Shown: positions 43,001-51,730 of the stretch, piece after piece
Position numbering within the stretch: position 1 is the first letter of the stretch
How the letters are laid out: each line of letters begins with the position of its first letter
Assembly (NCBI RefSeq): GCF_013294065.1
Contig: NZ_JABSNM010000002.1
Coordinates: 124,001-188,000 of the forward strand
Length of the DNA: 64,000 bases
Source: Sphaerotilus uruguayifluvii
Lineage (GTDB): Bacteria > Pseudomonadota > Gammaproteobacteria > Burkholderiales > Burkholderiaceae_C
Reading direction: 5' to 3'
Notes under the pieces: model-generated
Seen by the model: only the letters and a program-made list of their open reading frames with translations
What the model was told of the DNA's origin: nothing
Databases searched by the model: none
Position numbers and translations under genes: made by a program

Positions 43001-45435
43001 ACTCGACCGAGCTCCTGGAACAGTTCATCCTCGAGGCCCGCGAATGCCTCGAGCGCATCGGCCAGCGCCTGCTCGACGTCGAGAAGGCCCCGGGCAACGC
43101 CGAGCTGCTCAACGACCTGTTCCGGCAGGTCCACACGCTCAAGGGCAACTGCGGCCTGTTCGAGTTCAAGGCCCTGGAGCGGGTGGTGCATGCCGGCGAG
43201 GACCTGCTCGACCGGGTGCGCAACGGCGATCTCGCCTACGGCCCCGACATCGCCGACACCCTGCTCGAGGCGATGGACTTCACCGCCGAGCTGATCGACG
43301 CGATCGAGGCACGCGGCGCCATGCCGGAGCAGGCCGACGAGCGTGCCGGCCCGATCGCGCAGCGGCTGCGCCAGCACCTGTCGCCGTCGTCGGCCGTGGC
43401 GGCCCGGCCCGCCACGCCGCCTGCGCAGGCGCCGATCCCGACAGCCCCGAGCGTGGCGCCCGAGCCGCCGCAGGCCCCCGCGCTGCCGGCCTGGGTGATG
43501 CAGGTGCCGGAGGCCGCACGCCAGGCCGGACGCGTGGCGCTGCGCTACCAGCCCGAGCCGGAATGCTTCTTCAAGGGCGAGGACCCCTGGCACCACGCCC
43601 GGCTGACCCCGGGTCTGCGCCACCTCTCGGTCTCGGCACGCCAGCCCTGGCCGGACGCCGCGGACTTCGACTGCTACGCCTGCAACCTCGACCTGCTCAT
43701 CGTCAGCGAGGCCCCGCAGGCCGAGGTGCAGGCCCATTTCCGCTACGTGCCCGAACAGATCGACCTGCTGGTGCTGCCGGCACCGGCCGCCACCGCGGAA
43801 ACGGTCGCCCGCGAGAGCGGCCGCCGCCACGACGAAGCCGAGGCCGACCGTGCCCCGCCGGCACCGGCCGGACCGGGCTCCGCCGCCGAGGAGCAGGAGG
43901 CCCTGATGCTGCGCCGGCTGCAGCAGATCTGGGACGACCAGTCGCGTCTGCTCGGACGCGCCGGCGTGGCCGCGGGAACGGTCGCCGCAGCGCGCACGAC
44001 GCTGCAGCATCTGCTGTCCTGCCTGGACGACGACAGCGCCCGCGCCGCGCATGCCTCGCTGCAGCAGCTGCCGCCGGGACCGGCGCCGCTGCTGCAGTGG
44101 TCGCGCCAGCACCGGCCGGGCGTGCCCGACGGCGACAGCCTGCCGGCGCTGCCGGCCGCACCGGAATCGACCGGTTCCGCCGGCGGCCCGGGCGCGACGC
44201 CCTCCGCGCGCGGCCTGCCCGCCCCGTCGGGCGCGGACGAGCCGGCCTCGCCCGAGCGCGGGCAGAAGGTGCTGAAGGTCTCGCAGGACAAGATCGACCG
44301 GCTGATGGAGCTGATCGGCGAGATGGTGGTGGCCAAGAACGCCCTGCCCTATCTGGCGACCCGCGCCGAGACCGTCTTCCAGCAGCGCGAGCTGGCCCGC
44401 GAGATCAAGGCGCAGTACTCGGTGATCAACCGCATCGCCGAGGACATGCAGCACGCGATCATGCAGGTGCGCATGCTGCCGGTCGGGATCATCTTCCAGC
44501 GTTTCGGCCGGCTGGTGCGCGACATCGGCAAGAAGCTCGGCAAGGACGTCTCGCTGGTGGTGGAGGGCGAGGAGACCGAGGCCGACAAGAACGTCATCGA
44601 GTCGCTGGCCGACCCGCTGATCCACATCCTGCGCAACAGCCTGGACCACGGGCTGGAGACGCCCGACGTGCGCGTGGCCAGCGGCAAGCCGCCGCAGGGC
44701 GTGCTGCGCGTCTCGGCGCGCCAGGAAGGCGACCGCGTCGTGCTGACGATCAGCGACGACGGCGCCGGCATCGACACCGAACGGGTGCGGGCCAAGGCGG
44801 TCGAGCGCGGCCTGATCCCGGCCGACCGCGCCTCCTCGCTCAGCGACGTGGAAGCGGTGCAGCTGGTCTTCCTGCCGGGCTTCTCCACGGCCGAGTCGAT
44901 CTCCGACCTGTCGGGGCGCGGCGTCGGCATGGACGTGGTGCGCACCGCGGTCGAGCGCATCAACGGCCAGGTCGAGCTCGAGAGCGAGCGCGGCCGCGGC
45001 ACCACGGTGCGGCTGACGCTGCCGCTGTCGATGGCGGTGACCAACGTGATGATGATCGAGGCCGGCGGGCGCCACTTCGGCGTGCCGATGGACCTGATCG
45101 TCGAGACGGTGCGGGTGCCGGCCGAGGACATCCACCACTTCAAGCGCTCGCAGACGACGGTGCTGCGCGGGCGCATCGTGCCGCTGCGCGCGCTGGCCGA
45201 CATGCTCGGCCTGGACGTGCCGCCGCGGCCGAATGCCGACGGCGAGCTGGCGGTGCTGGTGGTCCGGCTCGGCAACGAGAACATCGGCCTGCTGGTCGAC
45301 AACTTCCACGGCACCTCCGACATCATCCTCAAGCCGCTCGAGGGCGTGCTGGCGGGCATCACCGGCTTCGCCGGCACCGCGCTGATGGGCGACGGCAGCG
45401 TGCTGATGATCCTCAACCCGAAGGAGCTGGTCTGA
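42997..45435 (+). CDS. cheA: Chemotaxis histidine kinase CheA
   Basis: An 812-residue CheA. Domains in order: one Hpt domain (1-120) with phosphorylation site His46 in RQVHTLKGNCG; a P2-like segment (about 165-250) set in Pro/Ala-rich linkers; a dimerisation domain (about 420-490, VSQDKIDRLMELIGEMVVAKN); an ATPase domain with HILRNSLDHGLETP, ISDDGAGID and SGRGVGMDVVRTAVERI; and a C-terminal CheW-like domain (about 675-812). The linkers are unusually long and rich in Pro and Ala. It autophosphorylates and passes phosphate to CheY and CheB. Confidence 0.96.
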   Translation: MNSTELLEQFILEARECLERIGQRLLDVEKAPGNAELLNDLFRQVHTLKGNCGLFEFKALERVVHAGEDLLDRVRNGDLAYGPDIADTLLEAMDFTAELIDAIEARGAMPEQADERAGPIAQRLRQHLSPSSAVAARPATPPAQAPIPTAPSVAPEPPQAPALPAWVMQVPEAARQAGRVALRYQPEPECFFKGEDPWHHARLTPGLRHLSVSARQPWPDAADFDCYACNLDLLIVSEAPQAEVQAHFRYVPEQIDLLVLPAPAATAETVARESGRRHDEAEADRAPPAPAGPGSAAEEQEALMLRRLQQIWDDQSRLLGRAGVAAGTVAAARTTLQHLLSCLDDDSARAAHASLQQLPPGPAPLLQWSRQHRPGVPDGDSLPALPAAPESTGSAGGPGATPSARGLPAPSGADEPASPERGQKVLKVSQDKIDRLMELIGEMVVAKNALPYLATRAETVFQQRELAREIKAQYSVINRIAEDMQHAIMQVRMLPVGIIFQRFGRLVRDIGKKLGKDVSLVVEGEETEADKNVIESLADPLIHILRNSLDHGLETPDVRVASGKPPQGVLRVSARQEGDRVVLTISDDGAGIDTERVRAKAVERGLIPADRASSLSDVEAVQLVFLPGFSTAESISDLSGRGVGMDVVRTAVERINGQVELESERGRGTTVRLTLPLSMAVTNVMMIEAGGRHFGVPMDLIVETVRVPAEDIHHFKRSQTTVLRGRIVPLRALADMLGLDVPPRPNADGELAVLVVRLGNENIGLLVDNFHGTSDIILKPLEGVLAGITGFAGTALMGDGSVLMILNPKELV

Positions 45436-45677
45436 TGGGCATCCGATACCTGAAGAAATCCGTCACGCTGCAGGGCCGGATCAGCGCCGAAGAGGCGGAA
45501 GAGCTGCAGCAGTGGCTCAAGTCTCAGCCCCGGGCGTCCGTCAACGTGGGCAGGTGCGAGCACATGCACGCGGCGGTGCTGCAGGTTCTGCTGGCCCTGC
45601 GTCCCCGGGTGACGGGCACGCCGGCCGACCCCTGGCTGCAGGCCGCGCTGGCACCGCGACCGCAGGCCGCGGCCTGA
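45435..45677 (+). CDS. Small STAS-like protein downstream of cheA
   Basis: An 80-residue protein starting MGIRYLKKSVTLQGRISAEE. The pattern beta strand, EEAEELQQWLKSQ helix, ASVNVGRCEHMHAAVLQVLLAL and final helix resembles a minimal STAS (anti-anti-sigma) domain, where the strand before HMHAAVLQ normally carries a phospho-site; no Ser is at that place here. The ATG overlaps the cheA stop codon by 1 nt. The role is unknown; it may modulate CheA or bind the HEAT protein. Confidence 0.65.
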   Translation: MGIRYLKKSVTLQGRISAEEAEELQQWLKSQPRASVNVGRCEHMHAAVLQVLLALRPRVTGTPADPWLQAALAPRPQAAA

Positions 45678-45723
45678 GGCGCCACCGTCAGGCGCTCCTT
45701 CCACGAAACCACGGGATATCCCG

Positions 45724-46089
45724 ATGAAACACGTCTTTCTGGTCGACGACTCCGCCACGATGCTGATGAGCCTGAAGGGCACGCTGGAGATGAGCGGCTT
45801 CAAGGTCGACACTGCCGGCGACGGCCAGGCGGCGCTGGACCGCATCAAGACCGGTCTGAAGCCCGACCTGATCATCACCGACATCAACATGCCCCGCATG
45901 GACGGCATCCAGCTGATCCGTGAAGCACGCAAGCTGCTGCGCTTCACGCCGATCCTGGCGCTGACCACCGAGAGCCAGCAGGGCAAGCGCGACGAGGCCA
46001 AGAAGAACGGCGCCACCGGCTGGCTGGTCAAGCCGGTCGGCGGCTCCGACCTGGTCAAGGTCATCCGGCAGGTGCTGCCCGGCGCCTGA
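45724..46089 (+). CDS. CheY-like response regulator (2 of 3)
   Basis: A 121-residue receiver domain with [21 protein letters not shown], phospho-acceptor Asp53 in [20 protein letters not shown] and Lys in WLVKPVGG. It is strikingly similar to the receiver at 47414-47803 ([41 protein letters not shown]), so the two are duplicates. It lies between the STAS-like gene and the CheZ-like receptor. Confidence 0.94.
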   Translation: MKHVFLVDDSATMLMSLKGTLEMSGFKVDTAGDGQAALDRIKTGLKPDLIITDINMPRMDGIQLIREARKLLRFTPILALTTESQQGKRDEAKKNGATGWLVKPVGGSDLVKVIRQVLPGA

Positions 46090-46129
46090 GCGGGCCGGCA
46101 GCGGTCAAGGCAAGCAGCGCGAGTCCCCG

Positions 46130-47392
46130 ATGAACGAGAGCACGGACCCGAACACGACGGCCGCCCCGACGGCGGCCTGGCGCAGGATCAACGCGCGCCA
46201 TGCCGCGCTGGCCGGCCTGGGCGCGCTGGCCCTGGGCATTCACCTGGCCTGGCCCGAAGCCCTGGATACCGGAACCAGCATGGTCCTGGTCGGCGGCCTG
46301 CTGGCCGGCCATGCGATCGGACGCTGGTCGGGCACGGCGTCCCTGATGCGCAAGGACCGTGCCGCACACGTCATCGCCCAGGACATCGGCACGCTGCGGC
46401 AGGCCTTCGGCATCCTCGAGGCCCAGGTGAAGGCCACGATCAAGACCTCCGAGGATGCGGTCATGTCGATGATGCAGCGCATGCAGCGCGTGCATGCCAC
46501 CGTCATCCAGCTGCACGAGCGGGTCAACCAGGCCGTCGGCCGCTCGCACACGCTGTCGGCCGACACGCTGTCGAACGCCGGACGCCACACCGCGGCCGTC
46601 AGCGCGCTGGCCGAGCACCAGAAGGTGTTCGAACAGGCCCGCGACGAGAACCGCCTGCGCGTGCGCGCGGTGGCCGACCAGGTCCGCCAGCTCACGCCGC
46701 TGGCCGAGCTGATCACCAACATCTCGCGCCAGACCAATCTGCTGGCGATCAATGCCTCGATCGAGGCGGCGCGTGCCGGCCAGGAAGGCGCCGGCTTCAA
46801 GGTGGTCGCCGCCGAGGTGCGCAATCTCTCGACCCAGACGGCCGAGGCCGCGCAGAAGATCACCGAAGGCATCGCGCATGCGGCCGAGCAGATCGACCTG
46901 CAGGCCGCAGCACGCGGCAGCAGCGAGGACACGGGACAGCCGGGTGCGACCAGCACCGCCGAGCAGCTCGACGAGATCGCACGCCACATCGAGGAGATGA
47001 GCAGCACGCTCGGCGATGTCGTGCCCTATCTCGGCGACCTGTCGACCAGCATGGACTCGACCATCCGCACGATGACGCAGGACGTCATCGACACGCTCGG
47101 CGACATGCAGTTCCAGGACATCAACCGCCAGATGCTCGAGCAGGTCAACATGGCACTGGTCGGCATGGCGGGACATTTCTCCCAGCTCTACGAACTGCTC
47201 GACGGCGACGCACCGCCCCCGCCGATCCAGCTCGAGCAGCTCATCACCCGCTGGACCGAGAACTACGTGATGCACAGCCAGCGCAAGGCCCATGCTCAGG
47301 CCACGGGTGCCCCGGGTTCCGCGCAGGTGGCCCCGAAGGCCGCTCTGGCCGCGGTCAGCGAGCCGGCCGGCCCCAAGATCGAGCTGTTCTGA
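46130..47392 (+). CDS. Chemoreceptor-like protein with a CheZ-like C-terminal motif
   Basis: A 420-residue protein. Two hydrophobic segments near the N terminus ([15 protein letters not shown] and [15 protein letters not shown], about residues 26-65) anchor it with almost no periplasmic part. A receptor tip follows near 200-235 ([37 protein letters not shown]). Near residues 320-340 it reads [19 protein letters not shown], like the CheZ phosphatase segment (Asp-Phe-Gln-Asp-x-x-x-Gln). The C terminus ends IELF. It could join receptor and CheY-phosphatase functions; the phosphatase idea rests on the motif only. Confidence 0.75.
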   Translation: MNESTDPNTTAAPTAAWRRINARHAALAGLGALALGIHLAWPEALDTGTSMVLVGGLLAGHAIGRWSGTASLMRKDRAAHVIAQDIGTLRQAFGILEAQVKATIKTSEDAVMSMMQRMQRVHATVIQLHERVNQAVGRSHTLSADTLSNAGRHTAAVSALAEHQKVFEQARDENRLRVRAVADQVRQLTPLAELITNISRQTNLLAINASIEAARAGQEGAGFKVVAAEVRNLSTQTAEAAQKITEGIAHAAEQIDLQAAARGSSEDTGQPGATSTAEQLDEIARHIEEMSSTLGDVVPYLGDLSTSMDSTIRTMTQDVIDTLGDMQFQDINRQMLEQVNMALVGMAGHFSQLYELLDGDAPPPPIQLEQLITRWTENYVMHSQRKAHAQATGAPGSAQVAPKAALAAVSEPAGPKIELF

Positions 47393-47413
47393 CCCCGCAG
47401 CCTGGAGCGAACG

Positions 47414-47803
47414 ATGCAGACCATCCTGGTGGTGGAGGACTCGGTGACCATGCGCCAGAGTCTCCAGAACACGCTCGAGATGAGCGGCTATGCGGTCGTG
47501 CTCGCGCCGGAAGGCCAGTCGGCGCTGGCGCGGCTGCAGTCAGGGCTGAAGCCCGACCTGATCATCACCGACATCAACATGCCGTGCATGGACGGCATCT
47601 CCTTCATCGCGGAAGCGCGCAAGCTGCTGCGCTTCACGCCGATTCTGGCGCTGACGACCCGCGACCAGCAGGCCAAGCGCGAGCAGGCCAAGCACATCGG
47701 CGCCACCGGCTGGCTCATCAAGCCGGTCGGGGGCAGCGAGCTGATCCGGCTGATCCGGCCGCTCCTGCCCCCGAAGGATGGCGGAGGACAGGCCCCCGCA
47801 TGA
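47414..47803 (+). CDS. CheY-like response regulator (3 of 3)
   Basis: A 129-residue receiver domain with LVVEDSVTMRQSLQNTLEMSG, phospho-acceptor Asp53 in [20 protein letters not shown] and Lys in WLIKPVGG. It is a close duplicate of the receiver at 45724-46089, on the other side of the CheZ-like receptor. The short C-terminal tail PPKDGGGQAPA is extra. It ends the chemosensory operon, 12 nt from the convergent ABC permease gene; no clear terminator is seen in that gap. Confidence 0.94.
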   Translation: MQTILVVEDSVTMRQSLQNTLEMSGYAVVLAPEGQSALARLQSGLKPDLIITDINMPCMDGISFIAEARKLLRFTPILALTTRDQQAKREQAKHIGATGWLIKPVGGSELIRLIRPLLPPKDGGGQAPA

Positions 47804-47815
47804 GACCCGTCGCGT

Positions 47816-48841
47816 TCAGCCGCGGCGGTTGCGCTGGCGGTACTGGTCGGCGACCACCGCGGCGACGATGATCGCGCCCTTGACCATCTCCTGGTAGTAG
47901 GCGTCGATGCGGATGAAGGTGAAGCCCGAGGTCATCACGCCCAGGATCAGCACGCCGATCACGGTGCCGGTCACGCGGCCCAGGCCGCCGTTGAGCGAGG
48001 TGCCGCCGATCACGACCGCGGCGATCGCGTCGAGCTCGTACATCACGCCCATGCCGGACTGGCCCGAGACGGCGCGCGCGGCGGTCACGGTGCCGGCGAT
48101 GCCCGACAGCAGGCCGGCGATCGTGTAGATCCAGATCAGGTGGCGGTTGACGTTGATGCCCGAGACGCGCGCAGCCTGGCGGTTGGCGCCGATGGCGTAG
48201 GTGAACTTGCCGAAGCGGGTGTAGCGCAGCACGACGTGGAAGATCGCCGCGATCACCAGGAAGATGATCACCGGGTTGGCGCCGGCGCCGATCCAGGCGA
48301 AGTCGTCGGTCAGCATCGACACCGGCATGCCGTTGGTGAACCACTTGGCGAAGCCGCGCGCCGCCACCATCGTGCCCAGCGTGGCGATGAAGGGCGGGAT
48401 GCCGGTGAAAGCGATCAGCGAGCCGTTGAGCACGCCCACGAGCACGCCCACCACCGCACCGGCGAGCACCGGCCAGATGATCGGCAGGTCGGTGAGCTGC
48501 GGGAAGATCGCGCGGGGGAAGTCGCTGACCTGCGCCAGGCTGGCCGAGACCACCGCGGCGGCGGCCACCACCGAGCCCGAGGACAGGTCGATGCCGCTGG
48601 TGATGATCACCAGGTTGACGCCGACGGCGATGATGCCGATCACCGCCATCTGCAGGATGATGATCTGCAGGCGCTCGGCGTTCATCAGGAAGCTCTGGCC
48701 GTTGACCCACCAGCCCAGGGCCTCGAACAGCAGGCAGATGCCCACCAGCACCAGGAAGATGCTCAGCTCGGGCGGCCACTTGCGCTTGGCCGGCTTGAAG
48801 ATCATCGACTGTGCGCCGACAGTCGCGTTGGTGCTTGCCAT
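47816..48841 (-). CDS. Inositol/sugar ABC transporter permease
   Basis: A 341-residue RbsC/XylH-type permease with about nine hydrophobic segments. Family blocks: LQIIILQMAVIGIIAVGVNLVIITSGIDLSSGSV, TGIPPFIATLGTMVAARGFA, GANRQAARVSGINV and VIGGTSLNGGLGRVTGTVIGVL. Start at MASTNATVG (48841). With the ATPase and binding protein upstream, and the divergent iol operon, myo-inositol is the likely substrate, as in Caulobacter IatP. Confidence 0.93.
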   Translation of the reverse strand: MASTNATVGAQSMIFKPAKRKWPPELSIFLVLVGICLLFEALGWWVNGQSFLMNAERLQIIILQMAVIGIIAVGVNLVIITSGIDLSSGSVVAAAAVVSASLAQVSDFPRAIFPQLTDLPIIWPVLAGAVVGVLVGVLNGSLIAFTGIPPFIATLGTMVAARGFAKWFTNGMPVSMLTDDFAWIGAGANPVIIFLVIAAIFHVVLRYTRFGKFTYAIGANRQAARVSGINVNRHLIWIYTIAGLLSGIAGTVTAARAVSGQSGMGVMYELDAIAAVVIGGTSLNGGLGRVTGTVIGVLILGVMTSGFTFIRIDAYYQEMVKGAIIVAAVVADQYRQRNRRG

Positions 48842-48888
48842 GAAGGTCTCCGCTTCGGTGATTTCGTTGATGTTCGTGTGCCGGGAAT

Positions 48889-50424
48889 TCAGCGCGAGGC
48901 CAGGTCCATGATGGTCACCTGGTCGGCCTGCGCGCGGTCGACGATGCCGGTCATGCGGCCCTCGTGCATGACCATGACCCGGTCGCTCATGCCGAGCACC
49001 TCGGGCATTTCCGAGGAGATCATCAGCACCGCCACCCCCTCGCCGGCGAGCCGGCTCACCAGCCGGTGGATCTCGGCCTTGGCGCCGACGTCGATGCCGC
49101 GCGTCGGCTCGTCGAGGATCAGGATCTTCGGACGGGTCAGCAGCCAGCGCCCGATCAGCACCTTCTGCTGGTTGCCGCCCGACAGGTTCTGGATGACTTC
49201 CTGCAGGCTGGGCGTCTTCACGCGCAGCGTGCGGCTCATCTCCTCGCAGTCGCGCCTGAGCTGTGCCTCCTGCACGAAGCCGAACTTCACGTAGCGGTCG
49301 TGCAGCACGGCCGTCTCCATGTTGGAGAGGATGTCCAGGATCAGGAAGCAGCCGGTGTCCTTGCGGTCTTCGGTCAGGAAGGCCATGCCGTGCTTCATCG
49401 CGGCGGCGGGCGAATCGATCTTCACCGTCTCGCCGCGGATCGCGATCGAGCCGCCGGTGGCCGGCACCACGCCGAACAGCGCCTCGGCCACGTTGGAGCG
49501 GCCCGAGCCCACCAGGCCGGCCAGGCCCAGGATCTCGCCGGCGCGCAGGTCGAAGCTCACGCCCTCGAAGATGCCGTCGACCTTCAGGTCCTTGACCGAC
49601 AGGACCACGTCGCCGATCGGCACCTCTTCCTTGGGGAACATCTGCGTGATCTCGCGGCCGACCATCATGCGGATGATGTCGTCGCGGGTCACGTCCTTCG
49701 AGGCGTGCGTGCCGATGTACTTGCCGTCGCGGAACACCGAGAACTCGTCGGCGATCTCGAACAGCTCGTTCATCTTGTGGGTGATGTAGACGATGCCCTT
49801 GCCCTGGCTGCGCAGCTGCCGAATGATGCGGAACAGGTGCGCGACCTCCTTGTCGGTCAGCGCCGAGGTCGGTTCGTCCATGATCAGGACGTCCGAATCG
49901 AAGGACACCGCCTTGGCGATCTCCACCATCTGGCGGCTGGCGATCGACAGGCTCTGCACCTCGAGCTCGGGGTCGAGATCGATGGCCAGGCGGTCGAACA
50001 GCGCCTGGGTGCGCCGGCGCATCTCGGCGTGGTCCACCAGGCCGAGGCGGTTCTTCGGCTCGCGGCGGATCCAGATGTTCTCCGCGATCGTCATGAAGGG
50101 CATCAGGTTGAGTTCCTGATGGATCATCGCGATGCCGTGGTCCAGCGCGTCGAGCGGGCCGCGCAGCGTGACCGGCTGCCCCTTGAGCCGGATCTCGCCC
50201 TCGTCGGGAATGTAGACGCCGGCGATGATCTTCATCAGCGTCGACTTGCCCGCGCCGTTCTCGCCCATCAGCGCGTGGACGGTGCCGGCGCGCAGGCTGA
50301 ACTGCACGTTGTCGAGCGCGAGCACCCCCGGAAAGGCCTTGCGGATGCCCTGGATCGCCAGCAGCGGCGGCACGGCGGAGGAGGCGGCCGCATCGGGCCG
50401 CTCGACGGTGGCGGTGTCGGACAT
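48889..50424 (-). CDS. Inositol/sugar ABC transporter ATP-binding protein
   Basis: A 511-residue RbsA-type protein with two ATPase halves. The first has [15 protein letters not shown], the signature [14 protein letters not shown] and [12 protein letters not shown]; the second has a degenerate Walker A ([16 protein letters not shown]), [16 protein letters not shown] and [14 protein letters not shown]. It powers sugar uptake with the permease encoded 47 nt downstream. The N-terminal 20 residues are an extra hydrophilic leader. Confidence 0.95.
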   Translation of the reverse strand: MSDTATVERPDAAASSAVPPLLAIQGIRKAFPGVLALDNVQFSLRAGTVHALMGENGAGKSTLMKIIAGVYIPDEGEIRLKGQPVTLRGPLDALDHGIAMIHQELNLMPFMTIAENIWIRREPKNRLGLVDHAEMRRRTQALFDRLAIDLDPELEVQSLSIASRQMVEIAKAVSFDSDVLIMDEPTSALTDKEVAHLFRIIRQLRSQGKGIVYITHKMNELFEIADEFSVFRDGKYIGTHASKDVTRDDIIRMMVGREITQMFPKEEVPIGDVVLSVKDLKVDGIFEGVSFDLRAGEILGLAGLVGSGRSNVAEALFGVVPATGGSIAIRGETVKIDSPAAAMKHGMAFLTEDRKDTGCFLILDILSNMETAVLHDRYVKFGFVQEAQLRRDCEEMSRTLRVKTPSLQEVIQNLSGGNQQKVLIGRWLLTRPKILILDEPTRGIDVGAKAEIHRLVSRLAGEGVAVLMISSEMPEVLGMSDRVMVMHEGRMTGIVDRAQADQVTIMDLASR

Positions 50425-50503
50425 CGAGGTCTCGCGGAATTCGGATCGTTGGAAAGGTCCGGCAGGCCCGGGGCGGACCTGCGGGCATCGGCGCGTCAGC
50501 GCA

Positions 50504-51433
50504 TCAGTTCTTGCCCGAGTACTTGCTCAGGTTCTCCGGCGTGACCAGCTCGAAGGGCACGTTGACGAAGCGCTCGACCGGCTGCTTCTTGATCAGCTTG
50601 AGCGCGGCGTCGACCGAGCCCGAGCCCTGGCCGGCGGCGTTCTGGAACACCGTGACCTTCAGCTCGCCGGCCTTCATCGAGGCCAGCGCGTCAGGGGTGG
50701 CGTCGATGCCACCGACGATGCTCTGCGGCGTCCACTTCTTCGAGGCCTTCAGCGCGTTGATCGCGCCCAGCGCCATCTCGTCGTTGTTGGCGATGATCGC
50801 GTCGAACTTGGTGCCCGACGACAGCCAGTTGGTGGTGATGTCCTGGGCGGCGGTGCGACTCCACTTGCCCTCGCGCTTGTCGGCGATCTTGATGCCCGAG
50901 CACTCCTTGGTCTTCAGCACATCCTCGATGTCCTGGGTGCGGGTGCGCGCCGCCTCGTTGGAGAGCTCGCCCATCAGCACCAGCACCGTGCCCTTGCCGC
51001 CCAGCATCTTGCAGATGTGCTGGGTCTGCAGCGTGCCCGAGACCTTCTCGTCGGAGGCGACGAAGGCCACGCCGGCAGGCAGCTTGGCGAAGTCGGCCGG
51101 CTTGCGGTTGACGTAGATCAGCGGGATCTTGGCGTCGGTCACCATCTTGGTGATCTTCGGCGTCACGTCGGTGTCGACCGGGTTGACGATGATCGCGTCG
51201 AACTTCTGCGCGATCATGTTCTGGATCTGGCTGAGCTGCTTGCCCACGTCGTTGCCGGCGTCCTCGAGCTGGGCCGAGGCGCCCGCCTTCTTGGCGGAAT
51301 CGTTGATGCCGTTGCGCAGGATGGTCAGGAAGGTGTCGTCGAAGGCCGCCATCGTCACGCCGATCTTCTGGGCGTGGGCCATCGGGGTGGCCAGGGTGCT
51401 CGCGATCGCGGCGGCCATCAGCATCTTCTTCAT
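50504..51433 (-). CDS. Inositol/sugar ABC transporter substrate-binding protein
   Basis: A 309-residue periplasmic-binding protein (type 1 fold) with a Sec signal peptide cleaved after about residue 21 (MAHA|QKIGV). Features: [59 protein letters not shown] and [16 protein letters not shown], typical of ribose/inositol binders such as IbpA. It is first in the ABC operon and divergent from iolC across a 297-nt region. Confidence 0.93.
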   Translation of the reverse strand: MKKMLMAAAIASTLATPMAHAQKIGVTMAAFDDTFLTILRNGINDSAKKAGASAQLEDAGNDVGKQLSQIQNMIAQKFDAIIVNPVDTDVTPKITKMVTDAKIPLIYVNRKPADFAKLPAGVAFVASDEKVSGTLQTQHICKMLGGKGTVLVLMGELSNEAARTRTQDIEDVLKTKECSGIKIADKREGKWSRTAAQDITTNWLSSGTKFDAIIANNDEMALGAINALKASKKWTPQSIVGGIDATPDALASMKAGELKVTVFQNAAGQGSGSVDAALKLIKKQPVERFVNVPFELVTPENLSKYSGKN

Positions 51434-51730
51434 CTCTGTCTCCTCTTCGAAGTCGGCGCCGTCGGCGCCATCCGGTTGGGTGGGTGAGCTCGTGACCGGC
51501 CTGTGTCGCGGCGCGGACCCGACTTGTGCTGTCTGCGGGCATCGCGCCGTCTGTCCGGCACGGTGGCAACTGTAGCTTCAAGCACTCAAATTTTGGAAAC
51601 GCATTTCTAAGTGAATACACCTAAGGAATTGATTTTCCGTCTCTCCTAGACTGGGCGCCAACTTCCGCACAAGCGTTCGCACTTGCCTTCGCAGCCACCG
51701 CGCTGCCTCCATCACGGGCCGGACATTTCC
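51434..51730. promoter_or_regulatory. Divergent control region between the ABC transporter and iol operons
   Basis: This gap is markedly AT-rich around 51580-51640 against very GC-rich surroundings. Two dyads stand out: TTGGAAACGCATTTCTAA (51593-51610, arms TTGGAAA and TTTCTAA) and GGAATTGATTTTCC (51625-51638, arms GGAA/TTCC). Their centres are about 30 nt apart, close to three helical turns. GAAA/TTTC-type dyads suit an RpiR-family repressor such as IolR, but no iolR gene is in the window. Confidence 0.5.
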
